NCBI GenBank assembly: GCA_022842445.1
Contig: JALHPO010000002.1
Coordinates: 372,001 to 436,000 of the forward strand
Direction: 5' to 3'
DNA length: 64,000 nucleotides
From: Nitrospira sp.
GTDB taxonomy: Bacteria; Nitrospirota; Nitrospiria; Nitrospirales; Nitrospiraceae
Shown: piece by piece, positions 34,100-42,856 of the stretch
Layout: each line of letters starts with the position of its first letter
Numbering within the stretch: position 1 is the stretch's first letter
Notes under the pieces: model-generated
Seen by the model: the letters and a program-made list of their open reading frames with translations, nothing else
Databases searched by the model: none
What the model was told of the DNA's origin: nothing
Made by a program: the position numbers and the translations under genes

Positions 34100-35518
34100 A
34101 TGATTTCATCCGAACAATCAAACGCGCCCTATGACGGATCGGCCTTGATTGCCGATCCCATTCACCGGTACGTCTCGTTCACGGTTCCCTATGCCGACCC
34201 CGATCCCCATGAACGCACCGAGAAAGATCTGATCGATTCACCCTGGGTCCAACGGCTGCGCTACATCTATCAACTGCAAAGCGCCCGATGGGTCTATCCC
34301 TCAGCTGAACACACCCGCTTTGTGCACTCACTCGGCACGATGCACGTAGCCGGGCGATTCGCCCGGCATCTCTACCCCTTCCTCAAAAAAACTGTGAAAG
34401 ACGTGCCTTCGGCCAACTATGTCGAAGAACTGCTGCGGGTCACTGCGCTCGTTCACGATATCGGTCACGGCCCGTTTTGCCATTTCTTCGATGAAAACTT
34501 TCTCCATGGGTTCCATCTCACGCATGAAAAGTTAGGGCAGATCATCATTCGTGAGTATCTGGGGCCGATCATCAAAAAGATCCGCCGCAGCCCTTCGGGC
34601 CCCTTTGCGAAGGGAGAGGAACTGGATCCCGACCAGGTGGCGCATCTGATCCTCAAGGAGAAGGGAAAGGACAATTCACGGCTTCCACGTTGGCTGAACC
34701 TGCTCCAACCCGTTATCTCGGGCAGTTATACGGGAGACAATCTGGATTACGTCTTGCGGGATTCATACATGTGCGGTGTGGCCGTAGGACCCGTCGATCT
34801 GACAAGACTGATTCACTATACGATCGTGACCGACAAGGGCTTTACCATTCACAAGACCGGACTCCCGGCCCTGCAAATGTTCCTCAACACCCGGATGTAT
34901 CTTTACTCCAATGTCTACTTCCACCGCACCACCAGAGCGATCGACATTCACCTGCGTGACATTTTCGGCGAAACCATGAAGCTGCTCTTCCCGCGGAACC
35001 CGCGCAAGCACATGGATGCCTATTGCAGGCTCACTGATTGGTCTCTTCTGGAAGAGGTCAGAGGCTGGAAGCGGACCAGCCTGAAATCGCGCCGCCGGCT
35101 GGGAGATGAGTGGGGTCGAATTTTGGATCGTGACGTGAAATGGAAGATGGCCTACAGCACGTCTCTGAAGGAAAAAGGGCAGGAGCGAGGGATGGCCTTC
35201 CCCAGCCACCAGGAATTCGCACAACAGATCGCAAGAGAATTACCGAAAGCACTGAGGGGATTGGAATTCCGCGTCGATATGGCGCCGCTCGATCCACGCC
35301 CCGATCCAAAAGACCGGCGCGGCAATCCGCTCTATGTCTATGATCCGGGAACTAAACAGGTATCGACGGAACCACTGGAAGAATTCCTGGATCTCTTGCC
35401 GACGAGGCTGATCCAATTTCGAATCTATTCGCACGACCACGCTCACGACGCCGCGCTTTCCCGTGCCGCTGCAACCATTCTGAACAAAGCGCCATCGAGC
35501 CTGGAATCGAATTATTAG
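34100..35518 (+). CDS. HD-domain phosphohydrolase (dNTPase/SAMHD1-like)
   Basis: A 472-residue protein. The HD metal site is visible as the H of HTRFVHSLGTMHVAG, the HD pair in LVHDIGHGPFCHFFDE, and later D residues around GSYTGDNLDYVLRDSYMCG, a segment typical of the SAMHD1/dGTPase-like group. Such enzymes hydrolyse dNTPs or related nucleotides to nucleoside plus triphosphate. The substrate here is unknown. It starts 14 bp after the DUF2062 gene and its stop abuts the stop of the convergent gene at 35519. Confidence 0.85.
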   Translation: MISSEQSNAPYDGSALIADPIHRYVSFTVPYADPDPHERTEKDLIDSPWVQRLRYIYQLQSARWVYPSAEHTRFVHSLGTMHVAGRFARHLYPFLKKTVKDVPSANYVEELLRVTALVHDIGHGPFCHFFDENFLHGFHLTHEKLGQIIIREYLGPIIKKIRRSPSGPFAKGEELDPDQVAHLILKEKGKDNSRLPRWLNLLQPVISGSYTGDNLDYVLRDSYMCGVAVGPVDLTRLIHYTIVTDKGFTIHKTGLPALQMFLNTRMYLYSNVYFHRTTRAIDIHLRDIFGETMKLLFPRNPRKHMDAYCRLTDWSLLEEVRGWKRTSLKSRRRLGDEWGRILDRDVKWKMAYSTSLKEKGQERGMAFPSHQEFAQQIARELPKALRGLEFRVDMAPLDPRPDPKDRRGNPLYVYDPGTKQVSTEPLEEFLDLLPTRLIQFRIYSHDHAHDAALSRAAATILNKAPSSLESNY

Positions 35519-36292
35519 CTACACTGCAACACTCGTCGGCGGCGCCGGCTGGTTCTCAGTCAGATAGGTTTTCCGTATTTTCATGGCAGTTCGCTGTTCC
35601 ACTGTCGGAAAATGCGGCCCACGCTTCTTCACTGGAAATCGCCGTTCAAACCGCTCAATGACCTCACGCGCGTCCTTCGTCGCTCCGGAACGAACCAGGA
35701 GCAGTGAGAGCCGAAGATAGGCCGGAACAAGCAGCAGGAGATGCCGTACTTCCTTTACTTCGCTGATCACGTAGCGATATCCCGCAATAGACACGGCTTG
35801 ATTGATTTTCTCGTAGCAGACCGCTTCAATCATATGAATCCCCAGCCGATCGGTGTCGGCGCTGATACTCTGCTCCCATTGCCCATTCACCAACGCCCGC
35901 AGATCTTCAGGAGACAGTGAAAATCCGCCCTTCTTGGCGGCCCGCACCCGTTCCACGACTGCTCTTGCCTCCAGCCAGGCCCCATACAATCCCACCAACA
36001 CACCAAGGCAAGGAATCGATCGTTGGCAGGTTCCGTCCAGAGGGGAAAACCCATTCTTGGCCACCTGCGACGGCAGGAATATCCGGCCATGAGCCCGGGC
36101 ACAGACCTCACACCGGCTGTCGTCATCCGGCGTCACATAGATGTACATGCGAATACCGGAGCGATCGAAGATATCGACGGCCAGAATTCGCCCGGCCATG
36201 ATTTGCAATTGGTAGTACTGCCAGAGAACCAACAGTCCAAGAATGGCCACCAAGTATGGTGTCACGTCTGAAAAATGAATCCCTTCGAGCAT
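35519..36292 (-). CDS. Membrane-anchored protein with Cys-rich C-x2-C motif, function unknown
   Basis: A 257-residue protein I cannot place. One transmembrane helix (about residues 11-30) is followed by a basic/aromatic stretch and a compact motif RCEVCARAHGRIFLPSQ with a further TCQRSIPC at about residues 87-95; four cysteines plus a His could bind metal. The rest is mainly helical and reminiscent of TPR-like folding, including AYLRLSLLLVRSG and TKDAREVIERFERRF. It is transcribed against the HD gene with no gap between the two stops. Confidence 0.6.
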   Translation of the reverse strand: MLEGIHFSDVTPYLVAILGLLVLWQYYQLQIMAGRILAVDIFDRSGIRMYIYVTPDDDSRCEVCARAHGRIFLPSQVAKNGFSPLDGTCQRSIPCLGVLVGLYGAWLEARAVVERVRAAKKGGFSLSPEDLRALVNGQWEQSISADTDRLGIHMIEAVCYEKINQAVSIAGYRYVISEVKEVRHLLLLVPAYLRLSLLLVRSGATKDAREVIERFERRFPVKKRGPHFPTVEQRTAMKIRKTYLTENQPAPPTSVAV

Positions 36293-36540
36293 GCGCGCTC
36301 CTCATTCGTGGCGAGGCCACTCTTGATGGAGGATAGCAACAGTCATTTTGATCGCCTAGAAAATTCACTATTTCCTAACAGAGTCAGCACCTTCCCTCTC
36401 AGACCTGAGACCATTTCTCCCTGCGACCAATCAAAGGCCATGGCGGCCTGATCCTGCATTGAGTGGCAGGGATCATGCATTACATTCCTATGGACGAAAC
36501 CGCGTCCAGCTATGAGCCATTGTGCAAAAGGAGAGACAAC

Positions 36541-36912
36541 ATGCCGCTCACACGTAACCTGACGATCCTCGTGCTGGTGCTGTCGACCTGGCTGGGAGTC
36601 CCGGCCTATGCTCAGCATGGCGGTGGGCAACAAGACGCCGTCAAAATCTTAAACGGCATGCCGCCGGATGTCCTGGCGAAGGTCCAGGCATTGGCGCAGA
36701 TGCTTCAACAAGGAATTAGGGACGGCAAATTGACGGATGCGGAGGTCAAGTAAGGGCTGATGTCCGGTCAGCTTGCCGAAAAACTCAAACAGCTCGGCCC
36801 CGAAGCAGGCCCACTCCTTGAGGAAATCAGCGCCGCCACGAAAGACGGCACCGGACCCGGCGAAGAGAGCCTGATGCCCTTGCTGGGAGGGTTAGGCATC
36901 TCACCAAACTAG
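36541..36912 (+). pseudogene. Small secreted protein interrupted by an in-frame TAA
   Basis: The reading frame opens with AGGAG and an ATG at 36541, then a signal peptide (LTILVLVLSTWLGVPAYAQ) and a helical domain ending ...GKLTDAEVK. A TAA at 36751-36753 stops it after 70 residues. The same frame then continues with no further stop for 52 codons (GLMSGQLAEKLKQLGPEAG...) to a TAG at 36910. A single C-to-T change in a CAA codon would explain this. The product is an unknown periplasmic protein; it could be a pseudogene, or a short form may be made from the ATG at 36760. Confidence 0.65.
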
Positions 36913-37090
36913 GAGCTAGTCCCGATATACTGACGACGGCGAACGAGAAGGGCCTGAAGGACGTGCCTCAGGAAATGCAGGAGCCCCCATAGTTGAGATT
37001 TTTTTCTTGAGCACCCATCTGCTGAACAAGGGAGGGGGCACATTGAGGCGCCCCCTCCAACCAATTTCCAGTTTACCTCTGCAATACGCC

Positions 37091-38638
37091 CTACCGTCTC
37101 TGACCAGAGCGGTACAGATTTTTAAACACGTAGTCGGCGACGTGGCGGCCTTGTGTGATCCCTTCGGTCTTGTCGAATCCCCAATGGATCCCGAGATAGA
37201 TCCGGCTCTGCCCATTTTCCTCTTCCGCCTGGGAGAGAGAAGAAAAACTGCGCTCGACCAAGGGTCGCACGGCACCGTTCCGGTCCTGAGTCACCCCGTT
37301 GTATTCGTCAGACACAAACTTAAAGGCAATCTGATCGGTTCGATAAAATTTCCGCAACATCTGGAACAACGCGCCGCCGAACCCGGCATGGCCGGAGGGG
37401 TAGGCCGGAAACGGCGGGGTAAAATTTGGGCCCACGAGATTGCTGGCCGGCGCCCCGAGAGGGGAAAAGGCCGGATCTCCGACCGTGGCCGGATTACCGT
37501 CGCCCGCGCCGCTTGGGCCTGTGTGCTCATCGGACTCTCGGATGCCGGTCACCGGCCGCCAGTACTGATAATAGTATTTAGACTCCCACACGGCAATGCC
37601 GGCGTCCGCCATCGCGACGTTTACGAGGGCCAGGAGTCGAGCCAGTTCAAGCACATCGGTATCCGTCCCCATTCGACGCGCGATCCGCATCGCGATCTGG
37701 TTATAGAGTCGTGGCGGCGCACACAGACTGGGCGTGCCGTCATAAGCCCAGTAGGTCCCGATCTTCGTTTGCTCGGCCACCCGCGTCGTGGGCGTGGTCA
37801 CCCCATCACCGCCCAACAACTTCACCTCGTTGTAGGCCGCGGCATACTCGGGACTGTCGAGCCTGGGTGGAGCCGGTGCCCTGAACTGATCCGCTCGTTC
37901 CAGGACGAAAGGTTTGACGTCCCCCCAATAGGCGCCGAGCGCGAGAGGAATCTGGCTGAGAGGGTCCTGCCGCCACTTGCCCGGATCGTTGCTCGTGAGA
38001 AATTCAATGCCGACACGCGGCTCGCTATGCTGGGAGCCGTCGCTGGCACGGACGTCGAGCAGAGCGGCCGCGGCCCGGGCCCCCAAGGCGATCCCGTTGG
38101 CTTTCATCCTCCCCTCCGGAATTTCGACCAAGTCCCCATCCAGCTGGCTGTCGAACGCCGCTGCCTGGGAAGGAAAAAGCGAGACCAATGTATCGTGAGC
38201 GGCCTGAGCGACAGCGGCCTTCAAGGATGTGCCGACCTTCGCCGATCCGAGACCGACATAGCTCTTGTACTGCCCTTCGATTGCATTCACCGCTTCAAAG
38301 ACTGCGATATGCATGATGGCCATGGCCCGACTCGATCGGCCCGGCCCGATCTGTTCGCCAAACACGCGGTTCTCTCCCTGCGCAACCGGCGTGTGATCGA
38401 GACCGCTCGCATCGATGGCAATCTGATTCCAATGGCGGACCACAGCAGCTCGATCCAGCGCGTGGCGAGGGAGCTGTTCAACACCCGGCTGAGCGGGTTT
38501 TGTCCGTTGCTGGAACTGCGGACCGAACGCATCATCGAATCCGCCCGGCAATCCTTCTGCCTGAGCCTCTTGCAGCGATGCCAGCATGAATAGTATGCCG
38601 AAGCACGCCACACACTTATCGCTATAATTTCTCATCAC
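37091..38638 (-). CDS. Vanadium-dependent haloperoxidase / PAP2-like secreted enzyme
   Basis: A 515-residue protein with an N-terminal signal peptide (ending near AQAEG). The PAP2/haloperoxidase active-site pieces are all present: KYYYQYWRP (Lys and Arg of domain 1), FPAYPSGHAGFGGA (domain 2) and SRIYLGIHWGFDKTEG (domain 3, Arg, His and Asp). The N-terminal helical half (AMAIMHIAVFEAVNAIEG) is typical of bacterial vanadium chloroperoxidase relatives. It may oxidise halides with H2O2 in the periplasm, or act as an acid phosphatase; motifs alone do not separate these. AAGGAG lies eight bases before the ATG. Confidence 0.82.
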   Translation of the reverse strand: MMRNYSDKCVACFGILFMLASLQEAQAEGLPGGFDDAFGPQFQQRTKPAQPGVEQLPRHALDRAAVVRHWNQIAIDASGLDHTPVAQGENRVFGEQIGPGRSSRAMAIMHIAVFEAVNAIEGQYKSYVGLGSAKVGTSLKAAVAQAAHDTLVSLFPSQAAAFDSQLDGDLVEIPEGRMKANGIALGARAAAALLDVRASDGSQHSEPRVGIEFLTSNDPGKWRQDPLSQIPLALGAYWGDVKPFVLERADQFRAPAPPRLDSPEYAAAYNEVKLLGGDGVTTPTTRVAEQTKIGTYWAYDGTPSLCAPPRLYNQIAMRIARRMGTDTDVLELARLLALVNVAMADAGIAVWESKYYYQYWRPVTGIRESDEHTGPSGAGDGNPATVGDPAFSPLGAPASNLVGPNFTPPFPAYPSGHAGFGGALFQMLRKFYRTDQIAFKFVSDEYNGVTQDRNGAVRPLVERSFSSLSQAEEENGQSRIYLGIHWGFDKTEGITQGRHVADYVFKNLYRSGQRR

Positions 38639-39445
38639 TAGACTCCTTCTTTGGTAGTGGGTAATGTCGACTTCTCACGGTCGCATTTTCATCAGGCGTA
38701 ATCTGATCAATTGTGAACAGTTCTCAATTGAGCCTAGTCTCACTACAGGTAGCGCGAAATCTACATGCAGTGGTGTCGCTGGATTCAAAGTGACCCACTA
38801 CCGAAATGCATCGGGCTTCGTGTCTCGGGTTTCGCCTGTTGGGGAGATTAGGTCTCCCGGCACCATGGAACATGGAACCGGACACGCACAACTCCGTACC
38901 TCGACTAGGCCGACCACATGCGTCCTGCATCAAAACACAGCGTACTTGCTTGAGCATACGTCATGCCTGGAGCGCCGAATCGGCAGCATCCGCTGACTCA
39001 TTGAATTTCCAGCCATTCCAATTCCGGTGTAGGCATCCGCCATCACAGGCCGCTTGTCTGCGATACCCTACGGAATGAGTGAACGCGACTGGCCAGACTT
39101 GTTGGTCTTCCCCAAAGACTCAGGCAGAAACCCGGCAACTGCATCCGGATTGGTAGGAGAGCAGGGGGAATCGCGAGGATTTCTCTCGACGCGCCATTTT
39201 TCCAGGGGCCCGGCGTGGCGATGGTATCTCTCTTTCCAATGCTCCGCCTTGCGGACACAACGAGCGGGGCGCTACCGCAAGACGGTAGTGCGGGATCGGA
39301 GCGCGAAAGCAGACGGTGTCGGTGGTCAGGAAAATGGCGGAAGCACATCGGCATGCCGATGTGCCGGTGAGCGATCGCTCGGAGTGCGATACTCCGTACA
39401 CGATTCAGCCGCCGGCGGAGCACCGCGAAAACCGGCGGTAACTCC
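38639..39445. other. 807-bp region without a recognisable gene
   Basis: Only short open frames with no recognisable protein features occur here. Around 38690-38800 there is sequence ending in a TGACCCACT-type word that recalls IS21-like ends, but no transposase remains. The promoter of the haloperoxidase gene should lie at the left end. Confidence 0.4.
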
Positions 39446-40120
39446 CTACGACGGGCTGATGATCGCTTCCCCTACCGGGTGGCCGCCGTCGATGCGGACG
39501 CGCCGTCCATCGACTTGCAGCCGCCCCTCGGCAAAGAGCTGCACAGCTCTGGGGTAAATCTTGTGCTCCTGGACGAGAATTCGGGTCGCAAGGGTGTCGG
39601 AAGTATCACCGTCAAAAATGGGCACGGCCGCTTGAAGAATGATCGGCCCTTCGTCGACTCCTTCCGTGACGAAATGCACCGTGCAGCCGGCAAGTTTGCA
39701 GCCCCATTCAATGGCCTTCTTCTGCACCTCCAAACCGGGAAACGACGGCAGTAACGACGGATGAATATTCATCATCCGATTGGCATAGGCATTGACCAGC
39801 ACAGCAGTCACAATCTTCATGTAACCGGCCAACAACACCAATTCGACATTGTGCTTTTCAAGCACTTCTAGCAACGCGCGATCGTAGGCCTCACGGCTAT
39901 CAGGTCTCCCGGCAAACGGCTTGGGATCGACAAAGAGGTCCGGTAAACCGTGTTTGCGCGCCCGCTCCAGCGCCGCCGCATCTTTCTTGTTGCTAATGAC
40001 GGCTACGATGGTCGCGTGGACCTCCCCGGCTTCAATTGCATCAATCACCGCTTGCAGATTAGATCCGCGGCCTGACGCCAACACTGCCACGCGCAGTGGA
40101 GTCGTTCGCTTAATCGACAT
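39446..40120 (-). CDS. purN: Phosphoribosylglycinamide formyltransferase
   Basis: A 224-residue enzyme. PLRVAVLASGRGSNLQAVIDA is the N-terminal signature; the catalytic residues are in NIHPSLLPSFPG (Asn, His) and the Asp of VTEGVDEGPIILQ. It transfers a formyl group from 10-formyl-THF to GAR in purine synthesis. I chose the ATG at 40120, which overlaps the end of purM by 11 bp; upstream codons belong to the other frame of purM. The purM-purN order is the common one. Confidence 0.93.
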   Translation of the reverse strand: MSIKRTTPLRVAVLASGRGSNLQAVIDAIEAGEVHATIVAVISNKKDAAALERARKHGLPDLFVDPKPFAGRPDSREAYDRALLEVLEKHNVELVLLAGYMKIVTAVLVNAYANRMMNIHPSLLPSFPGLEVQKKAIEWGCKLAGCTVHFVTEGVDEGPIILQAAVPIFDGDTSDTLATRILVQEHKIYPRAVQLFAEGRLQVDGRRVRIDGGHPVGEAIISPS

Positions 40121-41147
40121 ACTCCACCGCAGGCTCTTGTCCTGTTGATGATGCCATTTCCCCGATCTGCCAGCCCCGATCGCCCAGTGCCGCTGCAGCG
40201 GCAAGTACGGCAGATACCGAATCGGACGGCGTCACAAGGATCAATCCGATTCCCATATTGAAGACCCGAAACATTTCTTCGCGATCTACCTGCCCCACGC
40301 GGCTCATCACGTCAAAAATCGGCGGCGCCGGCCAGGCCTTGCGGCTGATCCTGGCCCGCACCGCTTCGGGAAACACGCGCGGCAAATTCTCCGTAATGCC
40401 CCCGCCGGTAATGTGCGCAATCCCTTTGATCGGATAATCCTGGAGAAGGGAAAGAATCTGCTTCGCATAAATTCTGGTCGGTGTCAGCAACACCTCGCCG
40501 AGCGGACGATCAAGCTCGGGCAATCGGCTCGTGACCGTCAGTCTTGCCTGATCAAACAGCACATGACGCGCCAGTGAATAGCCATTGCTATGCAACCCCG
40601 TAGACGCCAACCCGATGATGGCGTCACCCGGCTTGATCGTCTTGCCGTCAACAATTTTGGACTTCTCGACTACTCCGACAGCGAAACCGGCCAGATCGTA
40701 TTCGCCGTTTGCATACATCGACGGCATCTCCGCCGTCTCTCCGCCGATCAACGCACACCCGGCCTGGCGGCAGCCTTCGGCGATTCCTTTGACGACATCT
40801 TGAGCCTTCGGCACCGCTAACTTGCCCGTCGCAAAGTAGTCGAGGAAAAATAGTGGCTCGGCTCCACTCACAGCAATGTCATTCACACACATGGCGACAA
40901 GATCGATGCCGACCGTATCGTGCCGATCCATCATGAACGCAATCTTCAGCTTGGTCCCGACACCATCGGTTCCGGACACGAGCACCGGCTCTTTGTACCG
41001 ATCGGCCCGCAATCCGAACAACCCTCCGAACCCGCCCAGATCGGCCAGCACTTCCGGACGGAAGGTCGAGCGAACGAGCGGCTTGATGCGATCGACAAAC
41101 TCGTCTCCCGCATCGATATCCACACCTGATTCCCGATAGGTAGTCAT
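40110..41147 (-). CDS. purM: Phosphoribosylformylglycinamidine cyclo-ligase (AIR synthetase)
   Basis: A 345-residue protein of the usual length. TYRESGVDIDAGDEFVDRIKP starts it, followed by LVSGTDGVGTKLKIAF, DLVAMCVNDIAVSGAEPLFFLDYF, GGETAEMP, DLAGFAVG and GIAHITGGGITENLPRVFP. It closes the imidazole ring in purine synthesis using ATP. No purine riboswitch is visible in the 200 bp upstream. Confidence 0.95.
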   Translation of the reverse strand: MTTYRESGVDIDAGDEFVDRIKPLVRSTFRPEVLADLGGFGGLFGLRADRYKEPVLVSGTDGVGTKLKIAFMMDRHDTVGIDLVAMCVNDIAVSGAEPLFFLDYFATGKLAVPKAQDVVKGIAEGCRQAGCALIGGETAEMPSMYANGEYDLAGFAVGVVEKSKIVDGKTIKPGDAIIGLASTGLHSNGYSLARHVLFDQARLTVTSRLPELDRPLGEVLLTPTRIYAKQILSLLQDYPIKGIAHITGGGITENLPRVFPEAVRARISRKAWPAPPIFDVMSRVGQVDREEMFRVFNMGIGLILVTPSDSVSAVLAAAAALGDRGWQIGEMASSTGQEPAVEYVD

Positions 41148-41355
41148 GGGCGCGCCATTTTAGAGGAGGGCCCTCACGGAGGTCAACGCAGTGGAGTGAC
41201 TATCCGATTCTTTTTTTCTCTTTTCACAACACGTGGCGGGGGGCCGTTTCTCACTGCGCGCATTCACCGCGCACATCGTTCACCCTACTGGACCAATCAA
41301 ATGATCAGATGTGGGCGGTGGGCGAGCAAAGAAACGGCCTGCCGCGCCACCCTCC

Positions 41356-42756
41356 TCATCCTTCCGGCCTCATTTCCACATCCAGCAGTTTGATTTTTCG
41401 GTGCAGATGGCTTCGTTCGATCTGCAGATCTTCCGCAGTACGCGAGATATTCCAATGATGCTCCCGAAGCTTGCGGCCGATATATTCCTTTTCAAACGCA
41501 TTCCGCGCGTCTCGCAGCGAATCGTAGGCTTTGGCAAAGAGCGGACTTGCAGCCTGGCCGGCTGCGCTGGAAGAGACGGAAGGGCCGGCCGCGCGCCCTT
41601 GGATCGACATGGCCGCTTGCGAGGCTTCGATGACATACCCCGGCACCATGATCATCAGCCGCTCGATCAAGTTCCGCAGTTCTCGGATGTTGCCCGGCCA
41701 CTCATACTGCTGCAACACAGCCATCGCCTCGGGCGATATCTCTTTCATCCGCAGCCCCTGCTCTTCGACATGGATTTTCATGAAATGCCGAACCAACGCC
41801 GGAATATCTTCGCGTCGCTCGCGCAACGAAGGGACGACGACCGGCACCACGTTGAGACGGTAATACAGATCTTCGCGAAACTGGCCTTTCTGAATTTCTT
41901 TTTCCAGATCCTTGTTCGAAGCGGCCAGCACCCGCACATCCACCTTCATCAACTTCGTGCCGCCCACCCTCGTGAACTGCTGCTCTTGCAAAGCCCGCAA
42001 GACCTTGGCCTGCGTATTCAGACTCATGTCCCCGATTTCATCGAGAAACAGCGTACCGCCGTCGGCCTGCTCGAATTGACCCCGCTTCATCGAGGTGGCA
42101 CCGGTAAAGGATCCCTTCTCATGGCCGAACAGTTCACTCTCGATCAGCGTTTCAGGAATCGCCGCGCAGTTCACGGCCACGAACGGATAGTCGGCCCTGG
42201 CGCTGTGCGTGTGGATGGCCCGCGCCACCAACTCCTTACCCGTTCCGTTTTCACCGCCGATCAACACCCGGCTGTTCGTCGGACCGGCGGTTTCAATCAA
42301 TTGCCGCAGTTGCTGCATCGCCGGAGACTGTCCGACCAACTCAAATTTCTGCTGGACCTTGGTCCGCAGCGTCCGATTCTCCTGCTCCAATCGATACTGT
42401 TCCAAGGCATGCTTGACGCGCAGCGTCACGTTCTCCAAAGAAAGCGGCTTCTCGATATAGTCATAGGCCCCTAGTTTCACAGCCTTGACCGCTGTTTCGA
42501 TGGAGCCATGACCGGACATCATCATGACTTGTGTCGCCGGCACAAATTCCTTCACGCGCCGCAAGGTCTCCAACCCATCCATCTCCGGCATCCAGATGTC
42601 GAGCATCATAAGATCGGGCGGCTCGCTTCCACAGATCTTCAGCGCCTCGGCTCCGCCGGCTGCGGTCGCCACCTCGTACCCTTCGTCTTCAAGAATGCTT
42701 CGCAACGAGGTGCGAATCCCCTCTTCGTCATCTACAATTAAAATCGATGCCGCCAT
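41356..42756 (-). CDS. ntrX: Sigma-54-dependent response regulator (NtrX-like)
   Basis: A 466-residue regulator. The receiver domain (residues 1-120) starts ILIVDDEEGIRTSLRSIL, with the phospho-acceptor Asp in LMMLDIWMPEMDG. The AAA+ domain has GGENGTGKELVARAIH, the sigma-54 contact loop GSFTGAT and LFLDEIGDM. The C-terminal Fis-type helix-turn-helix ends in NISRTAEDLQIERSHLHRKI. It activates sigma-54 promoters when phosphorylated by the sensor encoded next to it. The ATG at 42756 follows GAGGGGAG. Confidence 0.92.
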   Translation of the reverse strand: MAASILIVDDEEGIRTSLRSILEDEGYEVATAAGGAEALKICGSEPPDLMMLDIWMPEMDGLETLRRVKEFVPATQVMMMSGHGSIETAVKAVKLGAYDYIEKPLSLENVTLRVKHALEQYRLEQENRTLRTKVQQKFELVGQSPAMQQLRQLIETAGPTNSRVLIGGENGTGKELVARAIHTHSARADYPFVAVNCAAIPETLIESELFGHEKGSFTGATSMKRGQFEQADGGTLFLDEIGDMSLNTQAKVLRALQEQQFTRVGGTKLMKVDVRVLAASNKDLEKEIQKGQFREDLYYRLNVVPVVVPSLRERREDIPALVRHFMKIHVEEQGLRMKEISPEAMAVLQQYEWPGNIRELRNLIERLMIMVPGYVIEASQAAMSIQGRAAGPSVSSSAAGQAASPLFAKAYDSLRDARNAFEKEYIGRKLREHHWNISRTAEDLQIERSHLHRKIKLLDVEMRPEG

Positions 42757-42856
42757 AACTCCCCTCAAAGTAGTGAGCTGACACGTTAGCAAGAAGCCCG
42801 CTGACATAACGGTTCTTCGGCAACTCTGCCAGCCTGCAGGCTTGTCAGCGCGTTCC

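Noticed and set aside
38690..38800. IS21-like insertion sequence end
   Set aside because: Only a short resemblance to family ends; no transposase or second end could be seen.
39054..39557. Plus-strand gene of 167 codons
   Set aside because: Overlaps the 3' part of purN on the other strand and has no recognisable protein features.
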